Assembly (NCBI RefSeq): GCF_051175565.1
Contig: NZ_CP195105.1
Span: 248,001 to 312,000, forward strand
Length of the DNA stretch: 64,000 nucleotides
DNA from: Daejeonia sp002484105
GTDB lineage: Bacteria > Bacteroidota > Bacteroidia > Flavobacteriales > Weeksellaceae
Direction: 5' to 3'
The translations under genes were made by a program, and so were the position numbers. Each line of letters begins with the position of its first letter. The first letter of the stretch is position 1. Below, one piece after another: positions 7,921 to 17,886 of this stretch. Below the pieces are notes generated by a model. That model made no database searches. It was given only the letters and a program-made list of their open reading frames with translations, and was not told where the DNA came from.

Positions 7921-10323
7921 ATGACAGACATTGAAGATTTGGATTTTGGAAATATGCTCGACGGAACATTCAGCATCGTCACCGAAGAGATCCACGAACA
8001 GAACACCGAGTCCAAAAAGAAAAAAAAACAGACTTCCTACCCAATCCTTCCCGTGCGGAATATGGTGATGTTTCCGAAAATCGTCGTTCCCATTACCGCC
8101 GGACGCGAACAGAGCAAACTGCTGATAGAAGATGCAGAACGCAACGGTGACCTTGTCGGTATCGTCTGCCAGAAAAATCCGGCCGAAGACCATCCTTCAG
8201 AAGACGGCCTCTATACCACCGGCACCATTGTGCGCGTACTGAAGGTCGTCAAACTTCCCGATGGTAATACCACAGCCATCACACAAGGCGTGAAAAGATT
8301 CCGGATTGAAAACTTCACCGGTTCCAGCCCTTATTTCCAGGCAGAAATCAAAGAACTGCGCGATACCCTTCCCAAAAACAAAGACGAGTACGAAGCGGTC
8401 CTGGAAAATATAAGAACTCTGGCACTCAAAATCATCCAGCTTGATCCGGACATCCCCAACGCCACCAATTTCGCCGTCACTAACATCAACCATAAGGAAG
8501 AACTGCTGAATTTCATCTGCTGCAACGGCAATTTCTCACCGGAAAAAAAACAGCAGCTTCTGGAAGAAAACAACCTTCAGAAACGTGCAGACAAATGTTA
8601 CGAAATAATGCTGGAAGAATTCCGTAAACTGGAACTTCGCAACCAGATACATGAGAAAACCAATAAGGAACTCGACAAAAACCAGCGCGAATACTACCTG
8701 AACCAGCAAATGCGCACCATTCAGGAAGAACTTGGCGGCGGCCCCGATACCGATATAGACGATCTGCAGGCCAAAGCAAAAAAGAAAAAATGGAGCCCCG
8801 AAGTGGAAGAACATTTCCAGCGCGAGATCAAAAGACTGCAGCGTAACAATCCGAATTCACCCGACTACAACGTGCAGCGCAACTATCTCGATTTCTTTGT
8901 CGACCTGCCCTGGGAAAATTTCAGCAAAGACGTCTTCGATATCAGCAAGGCAAAAAAGATACTGGACAAAGCCCATTTCGGCCTGGACGATATCAAGAAA
9001 AGAATCCTCGAGCACATGGCCGTTCTGAAACTGAAAAACAACATGAAATCGCCGATTCTCTGCCTCGTCGGCCCTCCGGGTGTCGGGAAAACATCCCTCG
9101 GAAAATCCATCGCCGATGCTTTGGGCAGGAAATATGTGCGCGTTTCCCTTGGTGGCCTGCACGACGAAAGCGAAATCCGCGGCCACCGGAAAACCTATAT
9201 TGGAGCCATGGCGGGCAGAATCCTGCAAAGCATCAAAAAAGCAGGCACATCCAACCCTGTAATTGTTCTCGATGAGATTGACAAAATCGGCCAGGGCATT
9301 AACGGAGATCCCAGCTCGGCACTTCTGGAAGTACTGGACCCGGAACAGAATGGCACTTTCTACGACAACTATCTCGAACTGGGATATGATCTTTCCAAAG
9401 TACTGTTTATCGCAACCGCCAACACACTTTCCACCATCCAGACACCCCTGCTCGACCGTATGGAAATTATCCAGATCGCAGGATATACCCTGGAAGAGAA
9501 AATGGAGATTGCCAAACGCCACCTCATTTCCAAACAGCAGAAAGAAAACGGTCTTGATGCCAAATCCTTCAAACTTGGCAATACCGAACTGAAACACATT
9601 ATCGAAGCACATACTTCCGAAAGCGGCGTGCGCTCCCTCGAAAAACGCATTGCTTCTATTGCCCGCTGGATAGCACTTCAGATTGCAACCGGAAATAAGT
9701 ACGACCCTAAAATTTCTGTAGAAAAAACCGATGAAATACTCGGCGTCCCGCGTCCGAAAAACATATCTGAAATTACTTCTGTACCCGGCGTGGTGACAGG
9801 TCTTGCGTGGACATCCGTGGGTGGAGATATTCTCTTTATTGAAAGCATCATCAGCAACGGAAAGGGCAGCCTGACGATGACCGGGAATCTCGGGAACGTC
9901 ATGAAAGAATCTGCGACCATTGCCCTGGAGTATATAAAAGCCAAATATCAGGAACTCGGCATTGACAAAGAGATGATTGGCACCCACAACATCCATGTGC
10001 ACGTTCCGGAAGGGGCAACGCCGAAAGACGGCCCTTCTGCCGGAATTGCGATGCTGACCTCCATGGTTTCCAGTTTCCGTAATAGGAAAGTACGGCAGCA
10101 TCTCGCAATGACCGGCGAAATCACCCTTCGCGGGAAGGTACTCCCTGTAGGGGGCATCAAAGAAAAACTGCTTGCAGCAACAAGAGCCGGCATCAAGGAA
10201 GTAATCCTGTGTGAAGCCAACCGAAAAGATGTCGAGGAGATTAATCCGGAATATTTAAAAAAGCTCAAAATCAGCTATGTCAGCCGGATGAGCGAAGTAA
10301 TATCGCTGGCTCTCGAAAATTAA
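7921..10323 (+). CDS. lon: ATP-dependent Lon protease (LonA)
   Basis: Cytosolic protease that unfolds and degrades damaged and regulatory proteins. It has 800 residues, the usual length for LonA. In order: an N-terminal substrate-binding LAN domain (SYPILPVRNMVMFP), a coiled-coil linker, the AAA+ module with Walker A GPPGVGKTS near residue 385 and Walker B VIVLDEIDKI, then the serine-lysine peptidase domain with PKDGPSAGIAM (catalytic S706) and VLPVGGIKEK (catalytic K749, 43 residues later as in E. coli). All key residues are present. A strong terminator follows directly. Confidence 0.98.
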   Translation: MTDIEDLDFGNMLDGTFSIVTEEIHEQNTESKKKKKQTSYPILPVRNMVMFPKIVVPITAGREQSKLLIEDAERNGDLVGIVCQKNPAEDHPSEDGLYTTGTIVRVLKVVKLPDGNTTAITQGVKRFRIENFTGSSPYFQAEIKELRDTLPKNKDEYEAVLENIRTLALKIIQLDPDIPNATNFAVTNINHKEELLNFICCNGNFSPEKKQQLLEENNLQKRADKCYEIMLEEFRKLELRNQIHEKTNKELDKNQREYYLNQQMRTIQEELGGGPDTDIDDLQAKAKKKKWSPEVEEHFQREIKRLQRNNPNSPDYNVQRNYLDFFVDLPWENFSKDVFDISKAKKILDKAHFGLDDIKKRILEHMAVLKLKNNMKSPILCLVGPPGVGKTSLGKSIADALGRKYVRVSLGGLHDESEIRGHRKTYIGAMAGRILQSIKKAGTSNPVIVLDEIDKIGQGINGDPSSALLEVLDPEQNGTFYDNYLELGYDLSKVLFIATANTLSTIQTPLLDRMEIIQIAGYTLEEKMEIAKRHLISKQQKENGLDAKSFKLGNTELKHIIEAHTSESGVRSLEKRIASIARWIALQIATGNKYDPKISVEKTDEILGVPRPKNISEITSVPGVVTGLAWTSVGGDILFIESIISNGKGSLTMTGNLGNVMKESATIALEYIKAKYQELGIDKEMIGTHNIHVHVPEGATPKDGPSAGIAMLTSMVSSFRNRKVRQHLAMTGEITLRGKVLPVGGIKEKLLAATRAGIKEVILCEANRKDVEEINPEYLKKLKISYVSRMSEVISLALEN

Positions 10324-10330
10324 CATACCG

Positions 10331-10362
10331 AAACCTTCCTGAAAACGGGAAGGTTTTTTTTT
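10331..10362 (+). terminator. Intrinsic terminator after lon
   Basis: AAACCTTCC and GGAAGGTTT form a 9-bp stem around a TGAAAAC-type loop, followed by a run of nine or more T. It lies seven bases after the lon stop codon. Confidence 0.9.
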
Positions 10363-10431
10363 TATCTCTTTTCATTATTTAATTTTCATTCACCCATTCG
10401 CAGAACAGCAGGAAATTCTTTATTTTGCAGT

Positions 10432-11538
10432 ATGAAAGATCTGAAACTGCCTTTTCTGCAGAAATTGGCGCTGGCGCTCATCAGCATTGTTATACTCGGC
10501 TATATTGCGGTGATTGGGAAAACCATCCTTTCGCCACTGTTTTTTGCTTTCATCATGTCTCTTCTTTTTGTGCCGTTTGCCAATTTTCTCGAAAGATATC
10601 TGCGCTTTTCACGAGCCGTTTCGTCGCTTTTTTCCCTCCTGCTGATGGCCGCAATGATGGCGGGCATTATCTATTTCTTTACGGTACAGCTCAGTGATTT
10701 TGTCAACGATTTTCCGCAGCTGCAGCGACAGTTTACCAAAACACTCCACAGCCTGCAGCTTTGGATTTCCCATACCTTCAATGTCAATTTTGCAATGCAG
10801 ATGGATTATCTGAATCAGGGTTTGGACAAACTCGTCAATTCGTCCGGAGCCATCATTGGTTTTACGTTCTCCATGTTTACCTCTACGGGGGCTTTTGTCG
10901 TGTTCAGTATTCTTTTTTTCATTTTTATCCTCAATTACAGAAGAACGTTTTATAGCTTCATCATCTCCGTTTTTGAAGAAAAACATTCCGCAAAAGTACA
11001 GGAAATTGTCTCTGAAATCCAGCGGATTATCAAGCAGTACATCATTGGCCTTTTCATACAGATTATTATTGTCAGCATTCTGACATCGGTGTTGCTCACG
11101 CTGCTTCATGTTAAATATGCGCTGCTTCTCGGTGTTCTTACCGGGCTTCTAAACGTTATTCCCTATATCGGAATTATTTTCTCGTGCCTCATTGCCTGTC
11201 TGATTTCCTTTGCTACAGGTGGAGACAAAACGCTTTTTGTACTGGTGGGTTATGTAGCCATCCATGCGGTGGATGCCAATATCACACTTCCGCTCGTTGT
11301 GGGTTCCAAAGTAAAGATCAATGCGTTTTTTACCTTTCTCGGACTTCTGGTCGGTGAGGCTGTCTGGGGTATTTCAGGCATGTTTCTGAGCATTCCTTTT
11401 CTGGCCATCCTGAAAATTATCTTCGAACGAATCGACGGACTCAAGCCTTGGGGACAGCTCCTGGGCGAAGGCAATACCGGACGCGCACGGAAGAAATACA
11501 AAATCACCAAAAACATCATCCTGGAAGAGAAAGAATAA
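10432..11538 (+). CDS. AI-2E family transporter (PerM/TqsA/YdiK superfamily)
   Basis: 368 residues with about eight membrane helices arranged as in the AI-2E/PerM family: two at the N-terminus, a third near residue 60-80, a long central soluble loop (residues ~85-140), then a helical bundle from 145 to 330. Family stretches include LLGVLTGLLNVIPYIGIIFS near residue 235 and ITLPLVVGSKVKINAFFTFL near 285. Members move small solutes or signals or act in osmotic tolerance, and the substrate cannot be read from sequence. It stands alone between the lon terminator and pgi. Confidence 0.9.
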   Translation: MKDLKLPFLQKLALALISIVILGYIAVIGKTILSPLFFAFIMSLLFVPFANFLERYLRFSRAVSSLFSLLLMAAMMAGIIYFFTVQLSDFVNDFPQLQRQFTKTLHSLQLWISHTFNVNFAMQMDYLNQGLDKLVNSSGAIIGFTFSMFTSTGAFVVFSILFFIFILNYRRTFYSFIISVFEEKHSAKVQEIVSEIQRIIKQYIIGLFIQIIIVSILTSVLLTLLHVKYALLLGVLTGLLNVIPYIGIIFSCLIACLISFATGGDKTLFVLVGYVAIHAVDANITLPLVVGSKVKINAFFTFLGLLVGEAVWGISGMFLSIPFLAILKIIFERIDGLKPWGQLLGEGNTGRARKKYKITKNIILEEKE

Positions 11539-11652
11539 ACCTTTCGCCAGCAACAAACAGCCTGGGCTCCTGCAGAAGATTATTTGCCGCAGATATGATA
11601 AAGTTAATACTATCGTATCGGGGCGGGACGGCTTCTGCTTATAATTTTTGCG

Positions 11653-11660
11653 TAAATTTG
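11653..11660 (+). promoter_or_regulatory. Putative -7 promoter element of pgi (TAAATTTG)
   Basis: TAAATTTG matches the Bacteroidota -7 consensus TAnnTTTG and would start transcription about 35 bases before the pgi ATG. No convincing -33 TTTG is seen at the right distance. The call rests on the octamer and its location alone. Confidence 0.4.
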
Positions 11661-11702
11661 CAGCGTTAAAAAGAAGAAGAGTTTATACCAAAATCCAAAT
11701 CT

Positions 11703-13343
11703 ATGTTACCTAAAATTAACCCTACCACTACTGAAAGCTGGAAGGCTCTGGAAAACCATTTTGAACAGAATGATTTTGACCTGAGAACCTTATTTCAATA
11801 TAACCCCAACCGTTTTGACGAGTTCTCCGTGAAGCGGGAAAATTATCTTTTCGACTATTCCAAAAACCTGATGGACGCCGAAACCAGAAAACTTTTGCTC
11901 TCCCTGGCTGAAGAATGCCAGCTGAAAGCGGCTATTGACAGGATGTTTTCGGGCGACAAAATCAATGAGACGGAAAAAAGAGCAGTGCTCCATACCGCAT
12001 TGCGAGACTTCTCCGACCGTGAAATCCTCGTGGACGGCAAGGATATCAAACCAGGCATCCAACGCGTGCTGGGACAGATGAAAACTTTCTCTGAAAAAGT
12101 GATCTCCGGAGCACATAAAGGCTTTACCGGAAAAGAAATTACAGATGTCGTAAATATTGGAATCGGTGGCTCTGACCTCGGCCCGGTGATGGTATGCTCG
12201 GCACTCAAACACTTCAAAACCCGTCTTAATGTGCATTTTGTATCCAATGTTGACGGGAACCATATTGCAGAAACCCTCAAAAATCTGGATCCGGAGACAA
12301 CACTATTCATTATCGCTTCCAAAACCTTTACCACACAGGAAACGATGACCAATGCCAATTCGGCAAAAGACTGGTTCCTGAAATCCGGCAAACAGGAAGA
12401 CGTTGAGAAACATTTCGTTGCCCTGTCCACCAATACCGATGCCGTAAAATCTTTTGGAATTGCAGAAGAAAACATCTTCGAATTCTGGGACTGGGTAGGC
12501 GGCCGATACTCACTGTGGAGTGCCATAGGCCTCAGTATCGTTCTTGCCGTAGGCTATGACAATTTTGAACAACTGCTGAAGGGTGCTTATGAAACCGACA
12601 CACACTTCCGTACTGCTGATTTTGCAGAAAACATTCCTGTACTGATGGCTCTTTCCGGAATCTGGTACCGTGATTTTTATGGGGCAGCATCTTATGCCAT
12701 CCTGCCATATTCTCAGTATCTGGACCGCTTCCCGGCATACCTGCAGCAGGGAGATATGGAAAGCAACGGAAAATGTGTGGACAGAAACGGTGAATTTGTT
12801 GATTATGAAACCGGCCCGATTATCTGGGGAGAACCCGGCACCAATGGACAACATGCCTTCTACCAACTGATTCATCAGGGAACAGAACTCATCCCGGCAG
12901 ATTTTATCGCTTATGTCAAAAGCTGCAATGTTGTGTCCGATCACCAGCCGAAACTTCTCGCCAATTTCTTTGCCCAGACGGAAGCTCTTGCCTTCGGAAA
13001 AACAGAGGAAGAAGCCCGCGCCGATATGGAAAAATCCGGGGTTGCCGAAGCAGATATCGAAAGACTGCTCAATTACAAAGTTTTTCCAGGAAATACGCCC
13101 ACCAATTCCATACTCATTGAGGAGCTTACTCCATTCTCCCTTGGACAACTGATTGCACTTTATGAACACAAAATTTTCGTACAGGGAGTGATCTGGAATA
13201 TTTTCAGTTTCGACCAGTTTGGGGTGGAACTCGGAAAAGTACTCGCCGGAAAAATCCTGAAAGAACTTGAAAATGACAGTATAATCAAGGACCACGACAG
13301 CTCTACCAATGGCCTGATCAACTACTATAAAGAACATAAGTAA
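11703..13343 (+). CDS. pgi: Glucose-6-phosphate isomerase
   Basis: Interconverts glucose 6-phosphate and fructose 6-phosphate. 546 residues, matching the long bacterial PGI form. Family signatures are visible: VNIGIGGSDLGPVM near residue 150, the phosphate-binding ASKTFTTQETMTN near residue 205, GGRYSLWSAIGLS near 267, and the catalytic region with YLQQGDMESNGKCVDRNG near 345 and GEPGTNGQHAFYQLIHQGT near 378. It is complete with no gaps. folD follows 41 bases later on the same strand, so they may be co-transcribed, though the functions are unrelated. Confidence 0.97.
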   Translation: MLPKINPTTTESWKALENHFEQNDFDLRTLFQYNPNRFDEFSVKRENYLFDYSKNLMDAETRKLLLSLAEECQLKAAIDRMFSGDKINETEKRAVLHTALRDFSDREILVDGKDIKPGIQRVLGQMKTFSEKVISGAHKGFTGKEITDVVNIGIGGSDLGPVMVCSALKHFKTRLNVHFVSNVDGNHIAETLKNLDPETTLFIIASKTFTTQETMTNANSAKDWFLKSGKQEDVEKHFVALSTNTDAVKSFGIAEENIFEFWDWVGGRYSLWSAIGLSIVLAVGYDNFEQLLKGAYETDTHFRTADFAENIPVLMALSGIWYRDFYGAASYAILPYSQYLDRFPAYLQQGDMESNGKCVDRNGEFVDYETGPIIWGEPGTNGQHAFYQLIHQGTELIPADFIAYVKSCNVVSDHQPKLLANFFAQTEALAFGKTEEEARADMEKSGVAEADIERLLNYKVFPGNTPTNSILIEELTPFSLGQLIALYEHKIFVQGVIWNIFSFDQFGVELGKVLAGKILKELENDSIIKDHDSSTNGLINYYKEHK

Positions 13344-13384
13344 ACCCGAAAATAAATCTAATCTAACGTAAAAAAGAAAGTAAA

Positions 13385-14269
13385 ATGGCTCAGATTCTTA
13401 ATGGTTTAACCCTTTCCAGGCAGATCAAGGCTGAAATCAAAGAGCAGGTTGCACTGCTGGCTGCCGAAGGTAAAAAGAAACCGCATCTCGCGGCAGTACT
13501 CGTCGGAGAAAACGGCGCCAGCAAAGCCTATGTGAACAGCAAAGTGAAAGACTGCGCCGAAGTAGGCTTCGGATCTTCGCTCATAAAATATCCCGAAACG
13601 GTTTCGGAAGAAGAACTCCTGAAAACCATAGCAGCACTGAATGCCGATCCGGACGTAGATGGCTTCATCGTACAGCTGCCGCTGCCACGCCATATTGATC
13701 AGGAAAAAATCATCATGGCAATTGATCCGGCAAAAGATGTTGACGGTTTCCATCCGGAAAACTTTGGTAAAATGGCACTCGAAATGGAGACTCTTCTTCC
13801 CGCAACACCTTTTGGCATTATGACGCTTCTGGAAAGAAACAACATCGAAACCCAAGGCAAAAACTGCGTTGTAATCGGCAGAAGCCGAATTGTAGGACGC
13901 CCGATGAGCATCCTGATGTCCCGCAAGGGATATCCGGGCAATGCCACTGTAACACTCACCCATTCTTATACAAAAGATATTGAAGAATATACCCAAAAGG
14001 CAGATATCGTCATTACCGCTCTTGGAGACCCTCTTTTCCTGAAAGGAGATATGATTAAGGAAGGAGCCGTTATAATTGATGTCGGCATCACACGCGTGGA
14101 TGACCACTCGGAAAAAGGATACCACCTGGCTGGCGATGTTGATTTCAAAAGTTGTGAAGAGAAAGCCAGCTGGATCACACCCGTACCTGGAGGTGTGGGA
14201 CCAATGACCAGAGCAATGCTGATGAAAAACACACTGCTCGCCTATGAAATGAAAAGCCGAAATGACTAA
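13385..14269 (+). CDS. folD: Bifunctional methylenetetrahydrofolate dehydrogenase/cyclohydrolase
   Basis: Converts 5,10-methylene-THF to 10-formyl-THF in one-carbon metabolism, using NADP. 294 residues, normal length. Substrate-site residues are in place: SKAYVNSKVKDC gives Y49 and catalytic K53, and VDGFIVQLPLPRHID near residue 95 is a family signature. The NADP-binding loop is VVIGRSRIVGRPMSILM near residue 163, and the end carries PVPGGVGPMTRAML. The last 8 bases overlap the start of queE, so the two are translationally coupled. Confidence 0.97.
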   Translation: MAQILNGLTLSRQIKAEIKEQVALLAAEGKKKPHLAAVLVGENGASKAYVNSKVKDCAEVGFGSSLIKYPETVSEEELLKTIAALNADPDVDGFIVQLPLPRHIDQEKIIMAIDPAKDVDGFHPENFGKMALEMETLLPATPFGIMTLLERNNIETQGKNCVVIGRSRIVGRPMSILMSRKGYPGNATVTLTHSYTKDIEEYTQKADIVITALGDPLFLKGDMIKEGAVIIDVGITRVDDHSEKGYHLAGDVDFKSCEEKASWITPVPGGVGPMTRAMLMKNTLLAYEMKSRND

Positions 14270-14894
14270 ACAAGAACAGGACTTATTATTAAAACAAGGA
14301 AAAATGCTCCCCGTGATGGAGCATTTTTATACCATTCAGGGAGAAGGCTTCCATACCGGAAAAGCCGCATATTTCATACGGCTTGGCGGCTGTGATGTTG
14401 GCTGCCACTGGTGCGACGTTAAGGAAAGCTGGGATCCCGATCTCCATCCCCTTCTCGATGCGGAAGAAGTTGCCAAAACTGCTGCACAACACTGCAAAAC
14501 CATAGTATTGACCGGTGGCGAACCTCTAATGTGGAATCTTGAAGTCCTCACATCCAGACTTAAGGAACTCGGCTGCACCATTCATATAGAAACTTCCGGA
14601 GCTTATCCGGTGAGTGGCCATCTGGATTGGATTACACTTTCGCCTAAGAAAACCGGACTTCCGAAAGCGGAAATTTATGCATTAGCAAGCGAGCTGAAAA
14701 TCATCGTTTTCAACCACCATGATTTTACGTTTGCTGAAGAGCAGGCTGCGAAGGTAAACGGAAATTGTGTACTCTACCTCCAAAGCGAATGGAGCAAAAG
14801 AAGCACCATGTATCCGAAAATTACCGATTATATTCTGCAGCATCCCGAATGGCACGCTTCCGTACAGACGCATAAATATCTGAATATTCCGTAA
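14262..14894 (+). CDS. queE: 7-carboxy-7-deazaguanine synthase (radical SAM)
   Basis: Radical-SAM enzyme that contracts the ring of carboxytetrahydropterin to 7-carboxy-7-deazaguanine, an early step of queuosine synthesis. 210 residues. It begins with HFYTIQGEGFHTGKAAYFIR, the QueE signature, followed by the CxxxCxxC cluster motif at C44, C48 and C51 (GGCDVGCHWCDVKESW) and the SAM-binding VLTGGEPLMW near residue 85. It overlaps folD by 8 bases. Other queuosine genes are not in the window. Confidence 0.95.
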   Translation: MTKQEQDLLLKQGKMLPVMEHFYTIQGEGFHTGKAAYFIRLGGCDVGCHWCDVKESWDPDLHPLLDAEEVAKTAAQHCKTIVLTGGEPLMWNLEVLTSRLKELGCTIHIETSGAYPVSGHLDWITLSPKKTGLPKAEIYALASELKIIVFNHHDFTFAEEQAAKVNGNCVLYLQSEWSKRSTMYPKITDYILQHPEWHASVQTHKYLNIP

Positions 14895-14919
14895 ATTAGC
14901 CCGACAAAATCCGCTTTTA

Positions 14920-16287
14920 ATGCAGAGATTACGGTATTCAAGATATTTCAAATCGTTTTTTATTGGCATCGACATCATTGTGGTTGCATTGGTATTCTTC
15001 TGTTTTTTTCTGCGTCAGGAAGATTACAGGTTCAGTGACGGGATTATCGAAAACAACTTTATCATTTTGCTGATTCTGTCTGTTTTCTGGATACTGCTCA
15101 GCGGGAAGACGAAGTTGTATTCTGTCCCCAGAACCCTTACCTACTCCATCTACCTCGAACGGCTGGCAACACAGATTTTCATTTTTATTGTAGGGGTTGT
15201 GCTGCTCGCCAAAATTTCAGACAATCCGTACATCAAGGAAGACCGCTTCCTGATTGCAACGGTGCTGACAGTAGTTCTGCTCTTCATCAAAAGTGCAGTA
15301 TTTTTTACCTTAAAATACTTTCGCTCCCAAGGTGTCAACCACAGGAATATCATGTTTCTTGCCGAAAATCCTTCAACCGAAATTTTCAGAAATATTCTCA
15401 GAAAAAGGAAAGATTTCGGATATCTCGTTTTTGATTTCAAGACAGAAAATTTTACGATAGAAGAACTGCGGACTTTCTGGAAGAAAAACGGCATCCATAC
15501 CGTATTTCTTCCTGCCCAAAGTATCTTTCCAAAAGATTTTGAACATCGCATCTTTGTCGAAGCAGAAAAAAACAAGGTGAAAATTTCGCTAATTCCTGAT
15601 TTTGTACAGACGGAATTCTATGCCTATGAACCTGCGTATCTGGAATCGCTGCCTATTCTGGTTCCTGTAAAATTTCCGCTGGACAATTTTTCCAACTATA
15701 TCATCAAAAGAAGTTTTGATTTTCTATTCTCATTGATTGTTCTGCTGGCCGTTTGCAGCTGGCTCTTCCCAATACTTGCCGTTCTTATCAAATTCAGCAG
15801 TAAAGGTCCAGTATTTTTTGTGCAGAAAAGATACGGCTACCATGACGAAGTATTTGGATGTATCAAGTTCCGGACGATGTGCGTGAACGAAGACTCTGCC
15901 ACCAAAACCACCGGGCACAATGACCAACGCATTACCAAAATCGGAAAATTCCTGCGGAAAACCAGTCTGGACGAGCTTCCGCAATTCGTCAATGTCCTGA
16001 TCGGCGATATGTCAATCGTTGGCCCGCGGCCTCACATGCTGGTGGTAGACGATCATTATAAACCAAAAATCGGACGCTACGCAGTGCGCAGTATGGTGAG
16101 CCCCGGAATTACCGGTCTGGCACAGGTGAACGGTCTGCGCGGTGACAGAGGAAACATGGATATACAGATGAAAAAACGCATCCTTGCAGACACTTACTAT
16201 GTGCGCAACTGGAGCATCAGCCTCGATATTGTCATCATCCTGCGGACTCTTCTCCTGCTGGCGAAGGGAGACAAAAATGCACAGTAA
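14920..16287 (+). CDS. Undecaprenyl-phosphate sugar phosphotransferase (WcaJ/CpsE-like)
   Basis: Polyprenol glycosylphosphotransferase that puts the first sugar phosphate onto undecaprenyl phosphate for capsule or exopolysaccharide synthesis. 455 residues with about four N-terminal membrane helices, a CoA-binding-like soluble middle, a fifth helix near residue 272 (FDFLFSLIVLLAVC), and the C-terminal sugar transferase domain: VQKRYGYHDEVFGCIKFRTM, LRKTSLDELPQFVNVLIGDM with the catalytic DE pair, and SIVGPRP. No other polysaccharide genes sit beside it. The damaged glycosyltransferase at 1295-1533 is a separate locus. Confidence 0.92.
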   Translation: MQRLRYSRYFKSFFIGIDIIVVALVFFCFFLRQEDYRFSDGIIENNFIILLILSVFWILLSGKTKLYSVPRTLTYSIYLERLATQIFIFIVGVVLLAKISDNPYIKEDRFLIATVLTVVLLFIKSAVFFTLKYFRSQGVNHRNIMFLAENPSTEIFRNILRKRKDFGYLVFDFKTENFTIEELRTFWKKNGIHTVFLPAQSIFPKDFEHRIFVEAEKNKVKISLIPDFVQTEFYAYEPAYLESLPILVPVKFPLDNFSNYIIKRSFDFLFSLIVLLAVCSWLFPILAVLIKFSSKGPVFFVQKRYGYHDEVFGCIKFRTMCVNEDSATKTTGHNDQRITKIGKFLRKTSLDELPQFVNVLIGDMSIVGPRPHMLVVDDHYKPKIGRYAVRSMVSPGITGLAQVNGLRGDRGNMDIQMKKRILADTYYVRNWSISLDIVIILRTLLLLAKGDKNAQ

Positions 16288-16303
16288 TATTAAATAAAAA
16301 TAC

Positions 16304-16311
16304 TACCTTCG
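16304..16311 (+). promoter_or_regulatory. Putative -7 element before the mlaE-like gene (TACCTTCG)
   Basis: TACCTTCG differs by one base from the Bacteroidota -7 consensus TAnnTTTG and ends five bases before the ATG at 16316, so any transcript would be nearly leaderless. Weak evidence. Confidence 0.3.
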
Positions 16312-16315
16312 CACC

Positions 16316-17068
16316 ATGATAAAAAGATTTTTGACCGCTATGGGAGAGTACCTGCTTCTGGTAGGGGAAAGCCTGAAACCGCCCCAGAAAGCATCCATGT
16401 TCTGGAAAGCCTTTATGCGCGAGATCAACGACCTGGGCGTCAATTCATTCGGACTGGTGGTATTTACTTCTGCCTTTGTGGGAGCAGTAGTTGCCATACA
16501 GATGTACAACAACTTTACCGGATCTTCCTTCCCCATACCGGTTTCCTATGTCGGATATGTAACCAAAGTCGTCATTATCCTTGAATTTTCGCCTACTATT
16601 ATCAGCCTTGTACTTGCCGGAAAGGTCGGCTCTTATATTGCTTCGAGTATTGGCACCATGCGTGTTTCGGAGCAGATTGATGCTCTGGATATTATGGGGG
16701 TCAATTCGGCAAATTTCCTGATCCTCCCTAAAATTCTGGCCTGCGTAATCTTCAATCCGCTACTGATTGCCATCAGTATTTTTGTAGCAATTCTCGGTGG
16801 ATACGGTGCGGGACTGCTCACCGGCCACTGGACGGTTTCTGACTTTACCACAGGACTCCAGATGAATATGCGCAATCTCTTCGTATATTATGCCTTTATC
16901 AAAACCACCGTTTTTGCCTTTATCATTGCCACGGTACCGGCATATTATGGATACAAAGTGCAGGGCGGCTCCCTGGAAGTGGGACGTGCCAGCACACAGG
17001 CCGTGGTGTGGACGATGGTCTTCATCATTATTTCTGAACTATTGCTAACCCAAATAATCTTAAGCTGA
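16316..17068 (+). CDS. mlaE: MlaE family ABC transporter permease
   Basis: 250 residues with the MlaE permease fold: an amphipathic N-terminal helix, then about five membrane helices. Family stretches are FTSAFVGAVVAIQMYNNF near residue 50, the VLAGKVGSYIASSIGTMRVS loop near residue 100 with EQIDALDIMGVNS after it, and the end region GGSLEVGRASTQAVV. It forms the core of an Mla-type phospholipid transporter with the ATPase encoded next, whose ATG shares one base with this stop codon. The matching MCE protein is probably the one at 4342-5283. Confidence 0.94.
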   Translation: MIKRFLTAMGEYLLLVGESLKPPQKASMFWKAFMREINDLGVNSFGLVVFTSAFVGAVVAIQMYNNFTGSSFPIPVSYVGYVTKVVIILEFSPTIISLVLAGKVGSYIASSIGTMRVSEQIDALDIMGVNSANFLILPKILACVIFNPLLIAISIFVAILGGYGAGLLTGHWTVSDFTTGLQMNMRNLFVYYAFIKTTVFAFIIATVPAYYGYKVQGGSLEVGRASTQAVVWTMVFIIISELLLTQIILS

Positions 17069-17886
17069 TGATCGAAGTAAAGGATTTGAGAAAAAGCTTT
17101 GACGGCGTTGAGATTCTGAAAGGCATCAGTACAACATTTGATACAGGAAAAGTAAACCTCATCATCGGGCAGAGTGGATCAGGAAAAACCGTCTTTATGA
17201 AATCACTGCTGAATGTATACGAACCCACCAGCGGAACGATACTTTTTGACGGCAGAGACATCACCAAGATGAGCATTCAGGAAAAACAAAATTTGCGGTC
17301 TGAAATCGGAACCGTTTTTCAGGGAAGTGCTCTTTTTGATTCGCTGACGGTAGCCGAAAATATATCATTCCCTCTGGATATGTTTACGAACCTGACCTTC
17401 CGGGAAAAGAAAAAACGCGTTTTCGATGTAATGGGAAAAGTACACCTGGACAATGCCAGCAAAAAGTATCCTTCCGAAATCTCCGGAGGAATGCAGAAGA
17501 GGGTAGCCATTGCCCGAGCTATTGTCAACAGCCCGAAATATCTTTTCTGCGACGAACCGAACTCCGGACTCGACCCGTATACATCAAATGTCATTGATGA
17601 TCTTCTTGTCGCCATTACAAAAGAATACAATACCACAACCATCATCAATACTCACGACATGAACTCGGTGATGACGATTGGCGAAAAAATCGTCTATCTG
17701 CGGCAGGGACTCAAAGAATGGGAAGGCAACAAGGATATCCTGATCACCGCAGGCAATAAAAATCTGATCGATTTCGTTTATTCATCAGAGTTGTTTAAAG
17801 AATTGCGCGAATATTTGATTGAAAACAACAAAACTTCTATAGAAAATATTATTACAAAACCTGAAGATAATGAAAAACTTAATTAG
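17068..17886 (+). CDS. mlaF: ABC transporter ATP-binding protein, MlaF-like
   Basis: 272 residues; ATPase driving the MlaE permease. Walker A GQSGSGKT at residues 34-41, Q-loop VFQGSALFDSLTV, signature SGGMQKRVAIARAI, Walker B YLFCDEPNSGLDP, H-loop INTHDMNSV. The 'SALFDSLTVAENI' wording and the C-terminal extension are typical of the Mla branch. The start overlaps the permease stop (TGATG), and the end overlaps the next gene by 17 bases, so the three genes form one tight operon. Confidence 0.95.
   Translation: MIEVKDLRKSFDGVEILKGISTTFDTGKVNLIIGQSGSGKTVFMKSLLNVYEPTSGTILFDGRDITKMSIQEKQNLRSEIGTVFQGSALFDSLTVAENISFPLDMFTNLTFREKKKRVFDVMGKVHLDNASKKYPSEISGGMQKRVAIARAIVNSPKYLFCDEPNSGLDPYTSNVIDDLLVAITKEYNTTTIINTHDMNSVMTIGEKIVYLRQGLKEWEGNKDILITAGNKNLIDFVYSSELFKELREYLIENNKTSIENIITKPEDNEKLN

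Noticed and set aside
8857..10101. 414-codon open frame opposite lon
   Set aside because: It is the mirror of the conserved Lon sequence and has no domain of its own.
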